DNA from: CAWCUU01 sp963798855
GTDB taxonomy: Bacteria; Gemmatimonadota; Gemmatimonadetes; Longimicrobiales; RSA9
NCBI GenBank assembly: GCA_963798855.1
Contig: CAWCUU010000002.1
Coordinates: 372,001 to 436,000 of the forward strand
DNA length: 64,000 nucleotides
Reading direction: 5' to 3'
Program-made: the position numbers and the translations under genes
In this document: in pieces, positions 26,712 through 35,769 of the stretch
Position numbering within the stretch: position 1 is the first letter of the stretch
How the letters are laid out: each line of letters opens with the position of its first letter
The notes under the pieces: model-generated
Seen by the model: the letters and a program-made list of their open reading frames with translations, nothing else
Database searches by the model: none
What the model was told of the DNA's origin: nothing

Positions 26712-27725
26712 ATGTCGTCTCAGCCGATCGTGAGCGTGCTGCTTCCCGTCCGGGACGCCGCACCATACCTCGCGGAGGCGATCGCCTCGCTGCGCGCGCA
26801 GACTCTCGAGGACTTCGAGATCATCGCCGTCGATGATGGCTCCACGGACAATGGCGCGACTCTGCTGGCGCGCTGGGCCGACAGCGATACGCGCGTGCGC
26901 GTGATCCGACAGGCCGCGCTCGGCATCGTCGCGGCGCTGGAGCGGGCGCGCGCCGCGGCCCGGGGTCGCTGGCTCGCACGGATGGACGCCAATGACGTCG
27001 CGTTGCCCGACCGGTTGAGCCTTCAGCTGGAGCGCGTCCGCGCCTCCGCCGGCGCCGTCGCCTGCGGCTGCCGCGTCGAGTACTTTCCTCGCTCCCAGCT
27101 ACGCGGCGGAGCCCTGCGCTACGAGCGCTGGTTGAACGGGATGGTGGAGCCGCCCGAGATCGAGCGCGAGATCTTCGTCGAATGCCCCATCGCGCACCCG
27201 ACCTTCTTCCTCGACGCGGCCGCGGTCGCCGGCGCCGGTGGGTACCGCGATGCGGGCTGGCCCGAGGACTACGACCTGCTGCTACGGCTCTGGCGACGCG
27301 GTGGGCGGCTCGTCAATGTGCCCGAGGTGCTGCTGCGCTGGCGCGAGCGGAGCGACCGGCTCTCCCGAACCCACGCGCGCTACTCGCCGGACGCGTTCCG
27401 GCGCTGCAAGGTCCACCATCTGCAGCGGACGCTGCTGCCCGGGCGGGACGGCGCGGTGATCTGGGGCGCGGGACCGACCGGCAAGGCGCTGGGCCGGACG
27501 CTGCTCGATGCAGGCACGCCGGTCCGCGGGTTCATCGATCTCGATCCGCGCAAGATCGGGCAGGAGATCTACGGCGCACGCGTAGTCGCCCCGGACGCGA
27601 TCCCGCGTTTCCGAGGCGCGCTGTGTCTCGCCGCGGTGGCGCAGCCGGGCGCCCGGTCGGAGATCCGGGCGGCGCTCGACGCGGCGGGATGGCTCGAGAT
27701 GAAGGATTACGCGGCCGTGGCCTGA
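26712..27725 (+). CDS. GT2 glycosyltransferase fused to a Rossmann-like domain
   Basis: A 337-residue protein. Residues 1-230 are a GT-A family 2 glycosyltransferase: VSVLLPVRDAAPYLAEAIAS, nucleotide-sugar site IAVDDGSTDNG, a DxD-like MDAND, and the base region WPEDYDLLLRL. Residues about 245-337 form a second domain starting with a dinucleotide-type loop VIWGAGPTGKALGRTL, then FIDLDPRKIGQEIYG, like the N-terminal sugar-acyltransferase/PglD-like Rossmann unit. CGGAGGA precedes ATG 26712. Probably surface polysaccharide synthesis, but no other such genes are adjacent. Confidence 0.85.
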   Translation: MSSQPIVSVLLPVRDAAPYLAEAIASLRAQTLEDFEIIAVDDGSTDNGATLLARWADSDTRVRVIRQAALGIVAALERARAAARGRWLARMDANDVALPDRLSLQLERVRASAGAVACGCRVEYFPRSQLRGGALRYERWLNGMVEPPEIEREIFVECPIAHPTFFLDAAAVAGAGGYRDAGWPEDYDLLLRLWRRGGRLVNVPEVLLRWRERSDRLSRTHARYSPDAFRRCKVHHLQRTLLPGRDGAVIWGAGPTGKALGRTLLDAGTPVRGFIDLDPRKIGQEIYGARVVAPDAIPRFRGALCLAAVAQPGARSEIRAALDAAGWLEMKDYAAVA

Positions 27726-27759
27726 ACGAAGTCGACAGATACCGGAGCGGAGCGAGACG

Positions 27760-29163
27760 ATGTTCCTGGAGACGATCGAGACTCACGGCCTCGCCCACCT
27801 CTCCTACGTGATAGGCGACGAGGTCGCTCACGTCTGCGCCGTGATCGATCCGCGTCGCGACATCGACGCCTACGTTGCCGCCGCGGAGAGGCACCAGTGC
27901 CGCATCGCGTGGATCCTCGAGACGCACATCCACGCCGACTTCGTTTCCGGCAGCCTGGAGCTCGAGGCCGTCACCGGAGCTCCCATCGGGGTCGGCGCCG
28001 GCGGCGACTACGGCTTCCCCTGCGACGAGCTCGAGGAAGGGCGAGAGATCGAGCTGGGGAGCGTCGCTCTGCGAGTCCTGCAGACGCCGGGGCACACGCC
28101 CGAGCACCTGAGCTTCGTCGTGCGCGGCGGCCAGGCCGCGAGCGAGGAGTGGGGCGTCTTCACCGGCGATACGCTCTTCGCCGGCGCGGTCGGCCGACCC
28201 GACCTGCTCGGCCACGAGCGGACGGAGGAGCTGGCGCGGGCGCTGCACGCGTCGCTGTTCGACAAGCTGCTCCCGCTCGGCAATGGCATGCAGGTGCTGC
28301 CGGCGCACGGCCGCGGCTCGCCCTGCGGCGCCAGCATCGGAGACCGGACCAGCACGACCATCGGCTACGAGCGCCGCTTCAACCCCGGCCTGCAGCCAGA
28401 CTCCGTTCCGGACTTCACCCGCCGCCTCCTCGAGACGGCGCCACCCGCGCCGCGCTACTACCCGCGCATGAAGCGCGTCAACGCCGCGGGCGCGCGCATC
28501 CTCGGCGCGCTGCCGACGCTCCAGGCCGTGACCGCGGACGAGCTCCGAAGCCGCCTGGAGGCGGGCGCCACCACGATCCTCGACGTGCGCGAGATCGACG
28601 CGTGGGGCGGCGCGCACATCGCCCTCTCTCTCAACATCGCGCTGCGCCCGTCGTTCCCGATCTGGGCCGGGTGGATGCTGGACCCGGAGCAGCCGCTCAC
28701 GCTCCTGCTCGAGGACGCCGCGCAGCTCGACGAAGCCGTCCGGCAATTACTGCGCGTCGGCATCCAGCGGCTGGACGGCTATCTGGCGAAGGGGATGCCC
28801 GGCTGGACCGAGGCGGGTCTGCCCATCGAGAGCGCGCGGATGATGGGAGTCCACGAGCTGGCGCAGCGGATTCGCGGCGAAGAGCACGACCTGCAGGTCC
28901 TGGACGTGCGTAGCGACGAGGAGTGGAGGGAGGACCGCATCCCCGGCGCGCGGCACGTGTTCGTGCCGTACCTGCCCGACTCGCTCGATCGGCTCGACCC
29001 GGACCGTCCGGTGGCGACCTACTGCGGAAGCGGATTCCGCTCCAGCCTCGCCGCGAGCGTGCTGCTCCGCAACGGATTCCGCGACGTGCGCAACGTGACC
29101 GGCAGCATGTCGGCCTGGCGCGCGGCCGGCCTCCCGCTCGAGCGAGGGGAGCCGGGGCCCTAG
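27760..29163 (+). CDS. MBL-fold hydrolase with two rhodanese domains (persulfide dioxygenase-like)
   Basis: A 467-residue protein with a metallo-beta-lactamase domain (1-245) of the ETHE1/persulfide-dioxygenase group (THIHADFVSG, TPGHTPEHLSF, FTGDTLFAG, LPAHGRGSPCG) and two rhodanese domains (about 260-345 and 365-460). The first rhodanese has no active-site Cys (LTLLLEDAA); the second has it in ATYCGSGFRSS. Known relatives oxidise glutathione or protein persulfide to sulfite and pass sulfur through rhodanese, so sulfide detoxification is likely. Confidence 0.88.
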   Translation: MFLETIETHGLAHLSYVIGDEVAHVCAVIDPRRDIDAYVAAAERHQCRIAWILETHIHADFVSGSLELEAVTGAPIGVGAGGDYGFPCDELEEGREIELGSVALRVLQTPGHTPEHLSFVVRGGQAASEEWGVFTGDTLFAGAVGRPDLLGHERTEELARALHASLFDKLLPLGNGMQVLPAHGRGSPCGASIGDRTSTTIGYERRFNPGLQPDSVPDFTRRLLETAPPAPRYYPRMKRVNAAGARILGALPTLQAVTADELRSRLEAGATTILDVREIDAWGGAHIALSLNIALRPSFPIWAGWMLDPEQPLTLLLEDAAQLDEAVRQLLRVGIQRLDGYLAKGMPGWTEAGLPIESARMMGVHELAQRIRGEEHDLQVLDVRSDEEWREDRIPGARHVFVPYLPDSLDRLDPDRPVATYCGSGFRSSLAASVLLRNGFRDVRNVTGSMSAWRAAGLPLERGEPGP

Positions 29164-29167
29164 CGGA

Positions 29168-30064
29168 TCAGCTGGATCGCAGCCGCAGAGGCGTGCCCCA
29201 TGGGTCCTCGAGGCGCCAGCCGCGGTGCTCGCGCTCCGGCGACGCGCCGGCGGCCCGCAGGCTCTGCACCGCCCGTTCGAGCGCGTCGCCGCCCGGCACG
29301 CACAGACTCCACTCGAGCAGTCGGGGCTCGTCCTCCTCCGCCGGCCGCGCGCCCGCTCCCGCCCAGGTGTTCAGACCGAGGTGATGGTGGTAGCCGCCCG
29401 CCGAGAGAAAGAGCGCGCCGGGGTAGCTCCAGCTCACCAGATCGAGGCCCAGACCCTCGTGGTAGAACCCTCGCGCCTCATCGAGATCGGCGACCCGCAG
29501 GTGCACGTGACCGAGCGTCGTACCGGCCGGAATCCCGCGCCACTCTGCGCCGTCCTCGCGCAGCAGACTGCTCACCGCCAGCGGCGCAGTTCCGATCACC
29601 AGCTCCCGGCTGCGGTGGCGCCATCTCGAGCGCGGCCGATCCACGTACACCTCGATCCCGAGGCCGTCTGGATCGTCGATGTAGAGCGCCTCGCTGACCG
29701 TGTGATCCGCCGCCCCCGGCCGCAGACCCCGCTCGACGGCGAAGGCGAGGAAGCGGCCGAGCGCGGCCCGCTCGGGAAGCAGGATCGCGAAATGGTACAG
29801 CCCGAGCCGCTCAGCGGCGTGTCGGCGCGCACCCCGGCGCTCGATCAGCTCCACGAGCGCGTGCGGCGAGCCCGGCACCCCCAGACGCGCGCCCCCGTCG
29901 CCCTCGCTCAGCAGCAGCAGCCCGAGCAGGTCGCGGTAGAAGGACAGCGATCTCTCCAGGTCCGAGACCTGGAGCAGCACCCCCTGCAGGTGTGTATCCG
30001 GCGGCAGCCGGAAGCCGGCCGGTGGGATGCCGTACTCGTCGGCGACGGGCGGTTCTGTGATCAT
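29168..30064 (-). CDS. Two-domain VOC (glyoxalase/catechol dioxygenase) protein
   Basis: A 298-residue protein with tandem vicinal-oxygen-chelate domains: the first (about 22-145) has VLLQVSDLERSLSFYRDLLG and LYIDDPDGLGIEVYVD, the second (about 182-298) has LGHVHLRVADLDEARGFYHEGLG and YHHHLGLNTW. This length and His/Glu pattern match CatE-like catechol-2,3-dioxygenase proteins of the VOC family, using Fe(II) or Mn(II). A true aromatic substrate is not proven. It ends 4 bases from the convergent MBL-rhodanese gene. Confidence 0.85.
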   Translation of the reverse strand: MITEPPVADEYGIPPAGFRLPPDTHLQGVLLQVSDLERSLSFYRDLLGLLLLSEGDGGARLGVPGSPHALVELIERRGARRHAAERLGLYHFAILLPERAALGRFLAFAVERGLRPGAADHTVSEALYIDDPDGLGIEVYVDRPRSRWRHRSRELVIGTAPLAVSSLLREDGAEWRGIPAGTTLGHVHLRVADLDEARGFYHEGLGLDLVSWSYPGALFLSAGGYHHHLGLNTWAGAGARPAEEDEPRLLEWSLCVPGGDALERAVQSLRAAGASPEREHRGWRLEDPWGTPLRLRSS

Positions 30065-30249
30065 CCGCTACATGATGCGGTGGCGAGCCCCTCGCCGACA
30101 GGGGGTCGCGCCGCTCCGCCGATACGGCGACGAGAGCGCGCGCTGCCGGGCGGCGGGCACCGGCTCGGACGGGCTCGAAGCCGACGCCCCGGCCCCCGAC
30201 TGCCCCTCCGTCGGGGGCGCAGGGACGCGGGACGGGCACGCTCTGCACG

Positions 30250-30675
30250 TCATCCCCGCCCCGGCCGCAAAGCCTCCATCCGGTCCGGCTCGCGGAGCAG
30301 GTCCGCCACGCTCGTTCGCCCAAAGAAGCCGGCGATCTGATCGGCGACCGCTTTCCACTGCGCGTGCGCGGGACACGGCGTCAGATCGCTGCACGCCTTG
30401 CGGCCCAGCAGGCAGCGCCGCAGGCCGACGTCGTCGAACGGCTCGACGATCTGGAGCAGCATCAGCTGCTCCGGCGGCACGGCCAATCGGAAGCCGCCGT
30501 GTGGCCCCCGCTGTGAGCTCAGGATTCCGGTCTTCGCCAGCTGATTCAGTGTCTTCGACAGATAGTTCCGCGGCATCCCCAGCGAGTCGGCCACCAGCTC
30601 CACCGACACCGAGCCGCTCGAGTCGGCGATGAACAGCACCGCGCGTAGCGCGTATTCCGCCGTGTCTGAGAGCAT
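30250..30675 (-). CDS. Rrf2-family Fe-S transcriptional regulator (NsrR/IscR-like)
   Basis: A 141-residue Rrf2 regulator. The winged helix is complete (TAEYALRAVLFIA, MPRNYLSKTLNQLAKTGIL, RGPHGGFRLA) and the C-terminal part carries three cysteines as C-x6-C-x5-C (RCLLGRKACSDLTPC), the ligand set for an iron-sulfur cluster in NsrR and IscR. Because it is divergent from cytochrome c/nosZ, a nitric-oxide sensing role like NsrR is the best inference. Operator candidates are noted at 31059-31071. Confidence 0.85.
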   Translation of the reverse strand: MLSDTAEYALRAVLFIADSSGSVSVELVADSLGMPRNYLSKTLNQLAKTGILSSQRGPHGGFRLAVPPEQLMLLQIVEPFDDVGLRRCLLGRKACSDLTPCPAHAQWKAVADQIAGFFGRTSVADLLREPDRMEALRPGRG

Positions 30676-31198
30676 AAGCGCACGTTCCGGGTGGATCTAT
30701 CCTGCGCGGGTCCGGGCAAGTTGTCGCCCCCGTGCGCTCGCGGGTATCGGGATTTTCGCGCGAGAGCGGTGGGGCGGTTGTCGCGTGATTCCGTGCTCCG
30801 GCATCAGGATCCACCCCTCGCTTCGTGCAGGAATTCTCCACTCGAAGATTCGTGAAGCGCCCGACGGCGGGTGAGGGCGATGCCTGATAGATATCGATGG
30901 AGCCGAGCCCAAAGCGACGAGACCCGCGCCCAGTGAGACCTGAATTTTCCGATGCCCCATCGGCGACGTCCGGAGCGGATATCCGCGGGCGTGCCGCGAC
31001 CGTCTGCGCGGGGGATTGCCCCACAGCGCGGGGCGAGGTTTTCGGAAGAATTCCTACATATCTACCTGATAAACTCCGATTTGTCCGCCCGCTACTGCAC
31101 CTAGCTTGGACGCACGCAACGGAGCGGGGCACTCGATCAGGCTCGGGAGCGGTCGCGGCCGCGGGATTCCGGACACGATTCCAGGAGGAAGGCGAACC
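30676..31198. promoter_or_regulatory. Divergent control region between the Rrf2 regulator and the nos genes
   Basis: A 523-base region without a credible gene. It holds the dyad TATC-N5-GATA at 31059-31071, 128 bases before the cytochrome start, and a related stretch TGATAGATATC at 30885-30895, both possible regulator sites. GGAA-N3-TTCC lies at about 31044-31054. AGGAGGA just before 31199 is the ribosome site of the cytochrome gene. The assignment of any site to the Rrf2 protein is inference. Confidence 0.4.
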
Positions 31199-31633
31199 AT
31201 GAGACTCGGGGTGCGAGCGGGGTGGCTGCCTGCAGCGCTGATTGCGGCAGGGCTGGCCGCGTGTGGGGGCGGTGGCGAGCAGGGGGCGAGCGCCGACTCG
31301 GCGTCGGCCTCGTCGGCGCAGACCGCGCAGATCACGCCGGCCGACCGGGAGGAAGCGCAGCAGATCTTCAAGACGCGCTGCGCCGCGTGCCACGGTCCGA
31401 CGGGTCACGGAGACGGACCGGGTGCGGCGTCGCTGGTACCGCCGCCGCGCAACTATCACGACAGGGCGTGGCAGGACAGCGTGACGGACGACGAGATCGA
31501 GAAGGCGATCGTGTACGGCGGAGCTGCGGTGGGCCGGAGCCCCGCCATGGTCGGCAACCCCGATCTGGCGAACAAGCCGAGCGTCGTCGCGGCGCTACGG
31601 GAGATCGTCCGCAGCTTCGGTAAGCAGCCGTGA
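31199..31633 (+). CDS. c-type cytochrome lipoprotein (nos-associated)
   Basis: A 144-residue monohaem cytochrome c. The leader ends IAAGLAAC, giving a lipid-anchored periplasmic protein; a Ser/Ala linker follows. The haem site CAACH is at about residue 62 and the likely sixth ligand Met lies in RSPAMVGNP. It is the first gene before nosZ and overlaps its upstream reading region, so it probably delivers electrons to N2O reductase. AGGAGGA is 8 bases before ATG 31199. Confidence 0.9.
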   Translation: MRLGVRAGWLPAALIAAGLAACGGGGEQGASADSASASSAQTAQITPADREEAQQIFKTRCAACHGPTGHGDGPGAASLVPPPRNYHDRAWQDSVTDDEIEKAIVYGGAAVGRSPAMVGNPDLANKPSVVAALREIVRSFGKQP

Positions 31634-31692
31634 GTCGGGCGAGCCGGCGCGTGCGGAACGCAATGGGAACAGGGAAGACGAGGAGGGAGCTG

Positions 31693-33660
31693 ATGAGGGC
31701 TTTGCGGGTGGGCACGGGCCTGGCTGCGGCGATTCTGGTCGCCGGCGTCGGGCTGGGGGCGGGGGCGTGCGGCAGCGCGAACGGGTCGAAAGGGGGCGAG
31801 TCGGTGCAGGCGCTGATGAAGGCGCGCAACCTGACGGAGGCGGATGTCACGGCGGCACTGAAGACATACACGCCGACGGGCCGGACGGACGCGTTCGTGA
31901 TGTTCGCGTCGGGCGGGCACAGCGGCCAGGTCATCGTGATCGGGGTCCCGTCAATGCGGATCCTCAAGTACATCGGCGTCTTCACGCCGGAGCCCTGGCA
32001 GGGGTATGGCTTCGACGACCAGTCGAAAGCGCTGCTGGCCGGCAGCTCGCCGAAGGGTCACGCGCTCGGGTGGGGTGACAGCCACCACCCGGCGCTGAGC
32101 GAGACGAACGGGGATTACGACGGGCAGTACCTGTTCATCAATGACAAGGCGAATGCACGCATAGCGGTAATCGACCTGAAGGATTTCGTCACGACGCAGA
32201 TCGTGCACTCGCCGCTGCTGGGTACGGATCACGGCGGTTCCTTCGTCACGCCCAACACGGATTATATCATCGAGGGCGGGCAGTATCCGGTGCCCCTGGA
32301 CGGCAGCTACGCGCCGCTGGGGGACTACAATGACAAGTATCGTGGCGCGGTGATGTTCTGGAAGTTCGACCGCGCCAGTGGGAAGATCGACCCTTCGCAG
32401 TCGTTCGCCATGGAGCTGCCGCCGTACATGCAGGATCTCTCCGACGCCGGCAAGCTCGCGAGCGATGGCTGGGCTTTCATCAACTCGTTCAACACCGAGC
32501 GCTCGACGGGTGGTGACATGGACGGCAAGCCGCCGCTGGAGTCGGGCGCATCGCAGAACGATATGGACTACCTCCACGTCATCGACTGGAAGACGGCGGC
32601 GGACGTGGCGGCGCAGTCCGGCAAGACGCGCACGATTCAGGGCGTGAAGGTGATCCCCTTGGAGGTCGCGGAGGCCGAGGGTCTGCTCTTCTTCGTGCCC
32701 GAGCCGAAGAGTCCACACGGCGTCGACGTCACGCCGGACGGCAAGTACCTGGCGGTCTCCGGCAAGCTGGACACGCACGAGACGGTCTACGACTGGGCGA
32801 AGATCAAGCAGGCGATCGACGCGAAGAATTTCGAGGGCAAGGACGCGTATGGTGTCCCGATCATCGGCTTCCGAACGGCGCTGCACGGCCAGGTCGAGCT
32901 GGGGCTGGGACCCCTGCATACGCAGTGGGACGACCAGGGTAACGGCTACACCTCGCTGTTCATCGAGTCGAAGATCGCAAAGTGGTCCCTGAACGACATG
33001 AAGGTGATCGAGAAGATTTCCGTGCACTACAACATCGGGCATCTGGCGACGCCGGAGGGCGACACCGAGCACCCGAAGGGACAGTACGTGATTGCGCTGG
33101 ACAAGTGGTCCATCGACCGCTTCAACAACGTCGGCCCGTTGCTACCGCAGAACCTGCAGCTGATCGACGCGGCGACCTCGCCGATGCAACTCCTTTACGA
33201 CCTTCCCATCGGGCTCGGCGAGCCGCACTACGCGCAGATCATCAGCGCGGACAAGCTGAACCCGACGCAGCTCTACTCGCCCGTGGGCGAGAACGCGGTC
33301 ACGCACCAGCCGGACCCCTGGGCCGCGAAGACGGAGGCCGATGCTCGCATCGAGCGGCACGGCAAGCGCGTCAATGTGGTGGTCACGGAAGTGCGCAGCC
33401 ACATCAAGCCGGACGCCGTCACGGTGAATCAGGGCGACACCGTGCACTTCCACATCACGAACCTGGAGCAGACGCCGGACGCCACGCACGGCTTCGGCAT
33501 CGACCGCTACGACATCAACCTCTCGCTCGAGCCCGGGAAGACGACCAACGCCACCATCGTGGCCGACAAGGCCGGCGTGTTCCCCTACTACTGCACCGAG
33601 TTCTGCTCGGCGCTGCACCTCGAGATGATGGGCTACTTCATGGTCAGGCCGGGGCAGTAG
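31693..33660 (+). CDS. nosZ: Nitrous oxide reductase, clade II (Sec-type)
   Basis: A 655-residue copper enzyme reducing N2O to N2 in the periplasm. The N-terminal seven-bladed propeller carries the CuZ His ligands: GDSHHPAL, TDHGGSF, KSPHGVDV, GPLHTQWD, IGHLATP and GEPHYAQ. The C-terminal cupredoxin (about 560-655) has the CuA ligands in CTEFCSALHLEM. No twin-arginine leader is present; the export signal is Sec-like and ends GLGAGAC, a lipobox. An AGGAGG 6 bases before ATG 31693 fixes the start over the upstream GTG 31630 and ATG 31663. It belongs to the clade II (atypical) group. Confidence 0.96.
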   Translation: MRALRVGTGLAAAILVAGVGLGAGACGSANGSKGGESVQALMKARNLTEADVTAALKTYTPTGRTDAFVMFASGGHSGQVIVIGVPSMRILKYIGVFTPEPWQGYGFDDQSKALLAGSSPKGHALGWGDSHHPALSETNGDYDGQYLFINDKANARIAVIDLKDFVTTQIVHSPLLGTDHGGSFVTPNTDYIIEGGQYPVPLDGSYAPLGDYNDKYRGAVMFWKFDRASGKIDPSQSFAMELPPYMQDLSDAGKLASDGWAFINSFNTERSTGGDMDGKPPLESGASQNDMDYLHVIDWKTAADVAAQSGKTRTIQGVKVIPLEVAEAEGLLFFVPEPKSPHGVDVTPDGKYLAVSGKLDTHETVYDWAKIKQAIDAKNFEGKDAYGVPIIGFRTALHGQVELGLGPLHTQWDDQGNGYTSLFIESKIAKWSLNDMKVIEKISVHYNIGHLATPEGDTEHPKGQYVIALDKWSIDRFNNVGPLLPQNLQLIDAATSPMQLLYDLPIGLGEPHYAQIISADKLNPTQLYSPVGENAVTHQPDPWAAKTEADARIERHGKRVNVVVTEVRSHIKPDAVTVNQGDTVHFHITNLEQTPDATHGFGIDRYDINLSLEPGKTTNATIVADKAGVFPYYCTEFCSALHLEMMGYFMVRPGQ

Positions 33661-33676
33661 CGGATCCCCGCGGCGT

Positions 33677-33703
33677 CCCGGGCTGGCACCTCGCCGGCCC
33701 GGG
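33677..33703 (+). other. Hairpin between nosZ and nosD
   Basis: Seven-base perfect arms (33677-33683 and 33697-33703, CCCGGGC/GCCCGGG) around a 13-base loop, with no U-tract. It may stabilise the upstream nosZ message or damp read-through to nosD; this is inference. Confidence 0.4.
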
Positions 33704-33728
33704 CGCGCGGACCGCGGAGACGCATGGC

Positions 33729-35105
33729 ATGACCGAGTTCCCTCGAGTCTTCGCATCCGGCAGGCGCGTCGGGCGGATCACGGTGATCGTCGTCGCCGCG
33801 GGGCTGGCCGTCGCGGCGGTGGGACGCCGACCCGGCGTCCACCCCGCGCATGGGGCGCGAACGCCCATGGCCCCCGACGCAGGTTGTCCGGCGGGCGCGA
33901 CGCGGATTCCGGCCGGCGCGGCGATTCAGCCGGTCCTCGACGCAGCCCGGCCCGGCAGTACGCTCTGCCTTTCGCCGGGAAGCTACGCCGGCCCCATCGT
34001 GATCCGTACCGCGCTCACGTTGCGTGGGCCCCGCTCGGCGGTGGTCCGGTCGGACGGCCACGGCCGCACCATCGTGGTGGAGGCGGCCCGCACAACGCTG
34101 CGCGGCTTCAGCGTGAGCGGCAGTGGCCAGCGCTACGACAAGATGGATGCCGCGGTGTACGTCCATGCCGACAGCGTGGTGGTGCGAGACCTCGCCGTCC
34201 GAGATGCCCTCTTCGGCCTCGTGGCCGAGCAGTCGAGCGGCATCGTGTTCGCGGGCAACGACATCCTGGGAGATGCCGCCACCGCGGTCGGGATCCGAGG
34301 CGATGCCATCCGGATCTGGGAGGTGCGCGGCTCCCGCATCGCCGACAACCGCGTGCGCGACTCCCGCGACATTGTGATCTGGTATTCGCCCGGGAACGTG
34401 CTCTCGGGCAACGAGGTCCGGCGCAGCCGCTATGCCAACCACTTCATGTACTCGAGCAACTGCATCGTCGAGGACAACGACTACCGCGACAACATCGTCG
34501 GCGTCTTCGTCATGTACTCGCACGACATCGCGCTGCGGCGGAACGTCTTCGCGGACAACATCGTCTCGGATGGAATGGGGCTGGGCGCGAAGGAGTCCGG
34601 CAACCTCGTGGTGGAGGACAACCTCTTCGCCGGCGACAACCAGGGCATCTATCTCGATACCAGCCCGTACCGTGCCGGCGATTTCGTCTGGGTTCGCCGC
34701 AACACGTTCGCACTGAACGACGCGGCCGTCACATTCCACAGCAGTGAGACCCGCAACGTCTTCACCGACAACATCTTTCAATACAACCGTAGCCAGGTCG
34801 TGGTGGAAGGCCGCGGCAACGCCCGCGGCGTGCGCTGGGCCGGCAACTACTTCGACGACTACCGGGGCTACGATCTCGATGGGGACGGCATCGGCGACGT
34901 CGCCTATGCGCCGCGCAGCCTCTCCGCGCAGCTCGTCGCCGACCACCCTCAGCTGCGCTTCTTCCGCGGCACCGTCGCGGTGCGGCTGCTCGACCTCACC
35001 GCGGAGGTTCTGCCGCTCCTCCAGCCCGAGACGCTGCTCACCGATCCACGGCCACGCACGAAGCGTCCGCCCTGGGTTCGTTCCATCGAAGGGAGAGAGA
35101 ACTGA
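33729..35105 (+). CDS. nosD: NosD periplasmic copper-processing protein
   Basis: A 458-residue exported right-handed beta-helix protein (CASH/PbH1 repeats) needed for CuZ maturation of N2O reductase. After an N-terminal helix (about 15-35) the family start GATRIPAGAAIQPVLDAARPG and LSPGSYAGPIVI is seen, then repeats such as NVLSGNEVRRSRYANHFMYS, NDYRDNIVGVFVMYSHDI and FADNIVSDGMGLGAKES, and the end GNYFDDYRGYDLDGDGIGD. ATG 33729 opens the frame; the stop is one base before nosF. Confidence 0.94.
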   Translation: MTEFPRVFASGRRVGRITVIVVAAGLAVAAVGRRPGVHPAHGARTPMAPDAGCPAGATRIPAGAAIQPVLDAARPGSTLCLSPGSYAGPIVIRTALTLRGPRSAVVRSDGHGRTIVVEAARTTLRGFSVSGSGQRYDKMDAAVYVHADSVVVRDLAVRDALFGLVAEQSSGIVFAGNDILGDAATAVGIRGDAIRIWEVRGSRIADNRVRDSRDIVIWYSPGNVLSGNEVRRSRYANHFMYSSNCIVEDNDYRDNIVGVFVMYSHDIALRRNVFADNIVSDGMGLGAKESGNLVVEDNLFAGDNQGIYLDTSPYRAGDFVWVRRNTFALNDAAVTFHSSETRNVFTDNIFQYNRSQVVVEGRGNARGVRWAGNYFDDYRGYDLDGDGIGDVAYAPRSLSAQLVADHPQLRFFRGTVAVRLLDLTAEVLPLLQPETLLTDPRPRTKRPPWVRSIEGREN

Positions 35106-35106
35106 C

Positions 35107-35769
35107 GTGCGCGTCGAGATGAGCGAGGTTCGAAAGAGCTTCGATGGCGTGGAGGCGCTGCGCGGCATCTCGTTAGAGGTCGCCTCCGGCGAGCGCGTTG
35201 CGCTGGTGGGCCCCAACGGCTCTGGGAAGTCGACGCTGGTCCGCGCGGTCACGGGCATGCTGCGCTGCGAGGGCGAGGTTCGGCTGGATGGGCAGGACCC
35301 GTTCGCCCAGCGAGTCCGGCTGGCGGCACGGATGGCATGTGTGCCGCAGACCGCGCCCCAGCTCGGCGCAACCGTCGGCGAGGTCGTCCGCGCGGTGGCG
35401 CGACTACGGGGGCTCGACCGGGCCGATATCGAGATCGTCGCGGATCGGCTCGAGCTGGAGGTGGACGCCGTGGCGCGGCGCCCCGTGCGCGCGCTGTCGG
35501 GCGGGACGAAGCAGAAGCTGCTCATCGCGCTCGCGCTGGCCGCGCCCGTGTCGCTGCTGATCATGGACGAGCCGACCGCCAGCCTCGACGCCCGCACCAG
35601 GGAGTCCTTCTTCCGCCTCTTCGAGGAGCGAGCGCAGGGCGCGACGCTCCTCCTCAGCTCGCATCGGCTGGACGAAGTGCGTCGACTCGTGGAGCGCGTC
35701 GTGGGACTCGAGGACGGCCGTGTCGCGCTGGACGCGCACGTGGACGACTGGCGCCAGGAGGCTCACTGA
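35107..35769 (+). CDS. nosF: NosF ABC transporter ATPase
   Basis: A 220-residue ABC ATPase of the NosDFY complex that couples ATP use to copper/sulfur delivery for nitrous oxide reductase. Walker A GPNGSGKST, signature LSGGTKQK, Walker B LLIMDEPTAS and the switch His (LSSHRLDE) are intact. GTG 35107 has GGGAGAG about 10 bases upstream; ATG 35119 is an alternative. The last base of its stop is the first base of nosY (TGATG overlap), showing coupling. Confidence 0.94.
   Translation: MRVEMSEVRKSFDGVEALRGISLEVASGERVALVGPNGSGKSTLVRAVTGMLRCEGEVRLDGQDPFAQRVRLAARMACVPQTAPQLGATVGEVVRAVARLRGLDRADIEIVADRLELEVDAVARRPVRALSGGTKQKLLIALALAAPVSLLIMDEPTASLDARTRESFFRLFEERAQGATLLLSSHRLDEVRRLVERVVGLEDGRVALDAHVDDWRQEAH

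Noticed and set aside
30885..30895. TGATAGATATC as a firm second regulator site
   Set aside because: Only partly similar to the dyad at 31059-31071 and short enough to occur by chance; kept only as a note.
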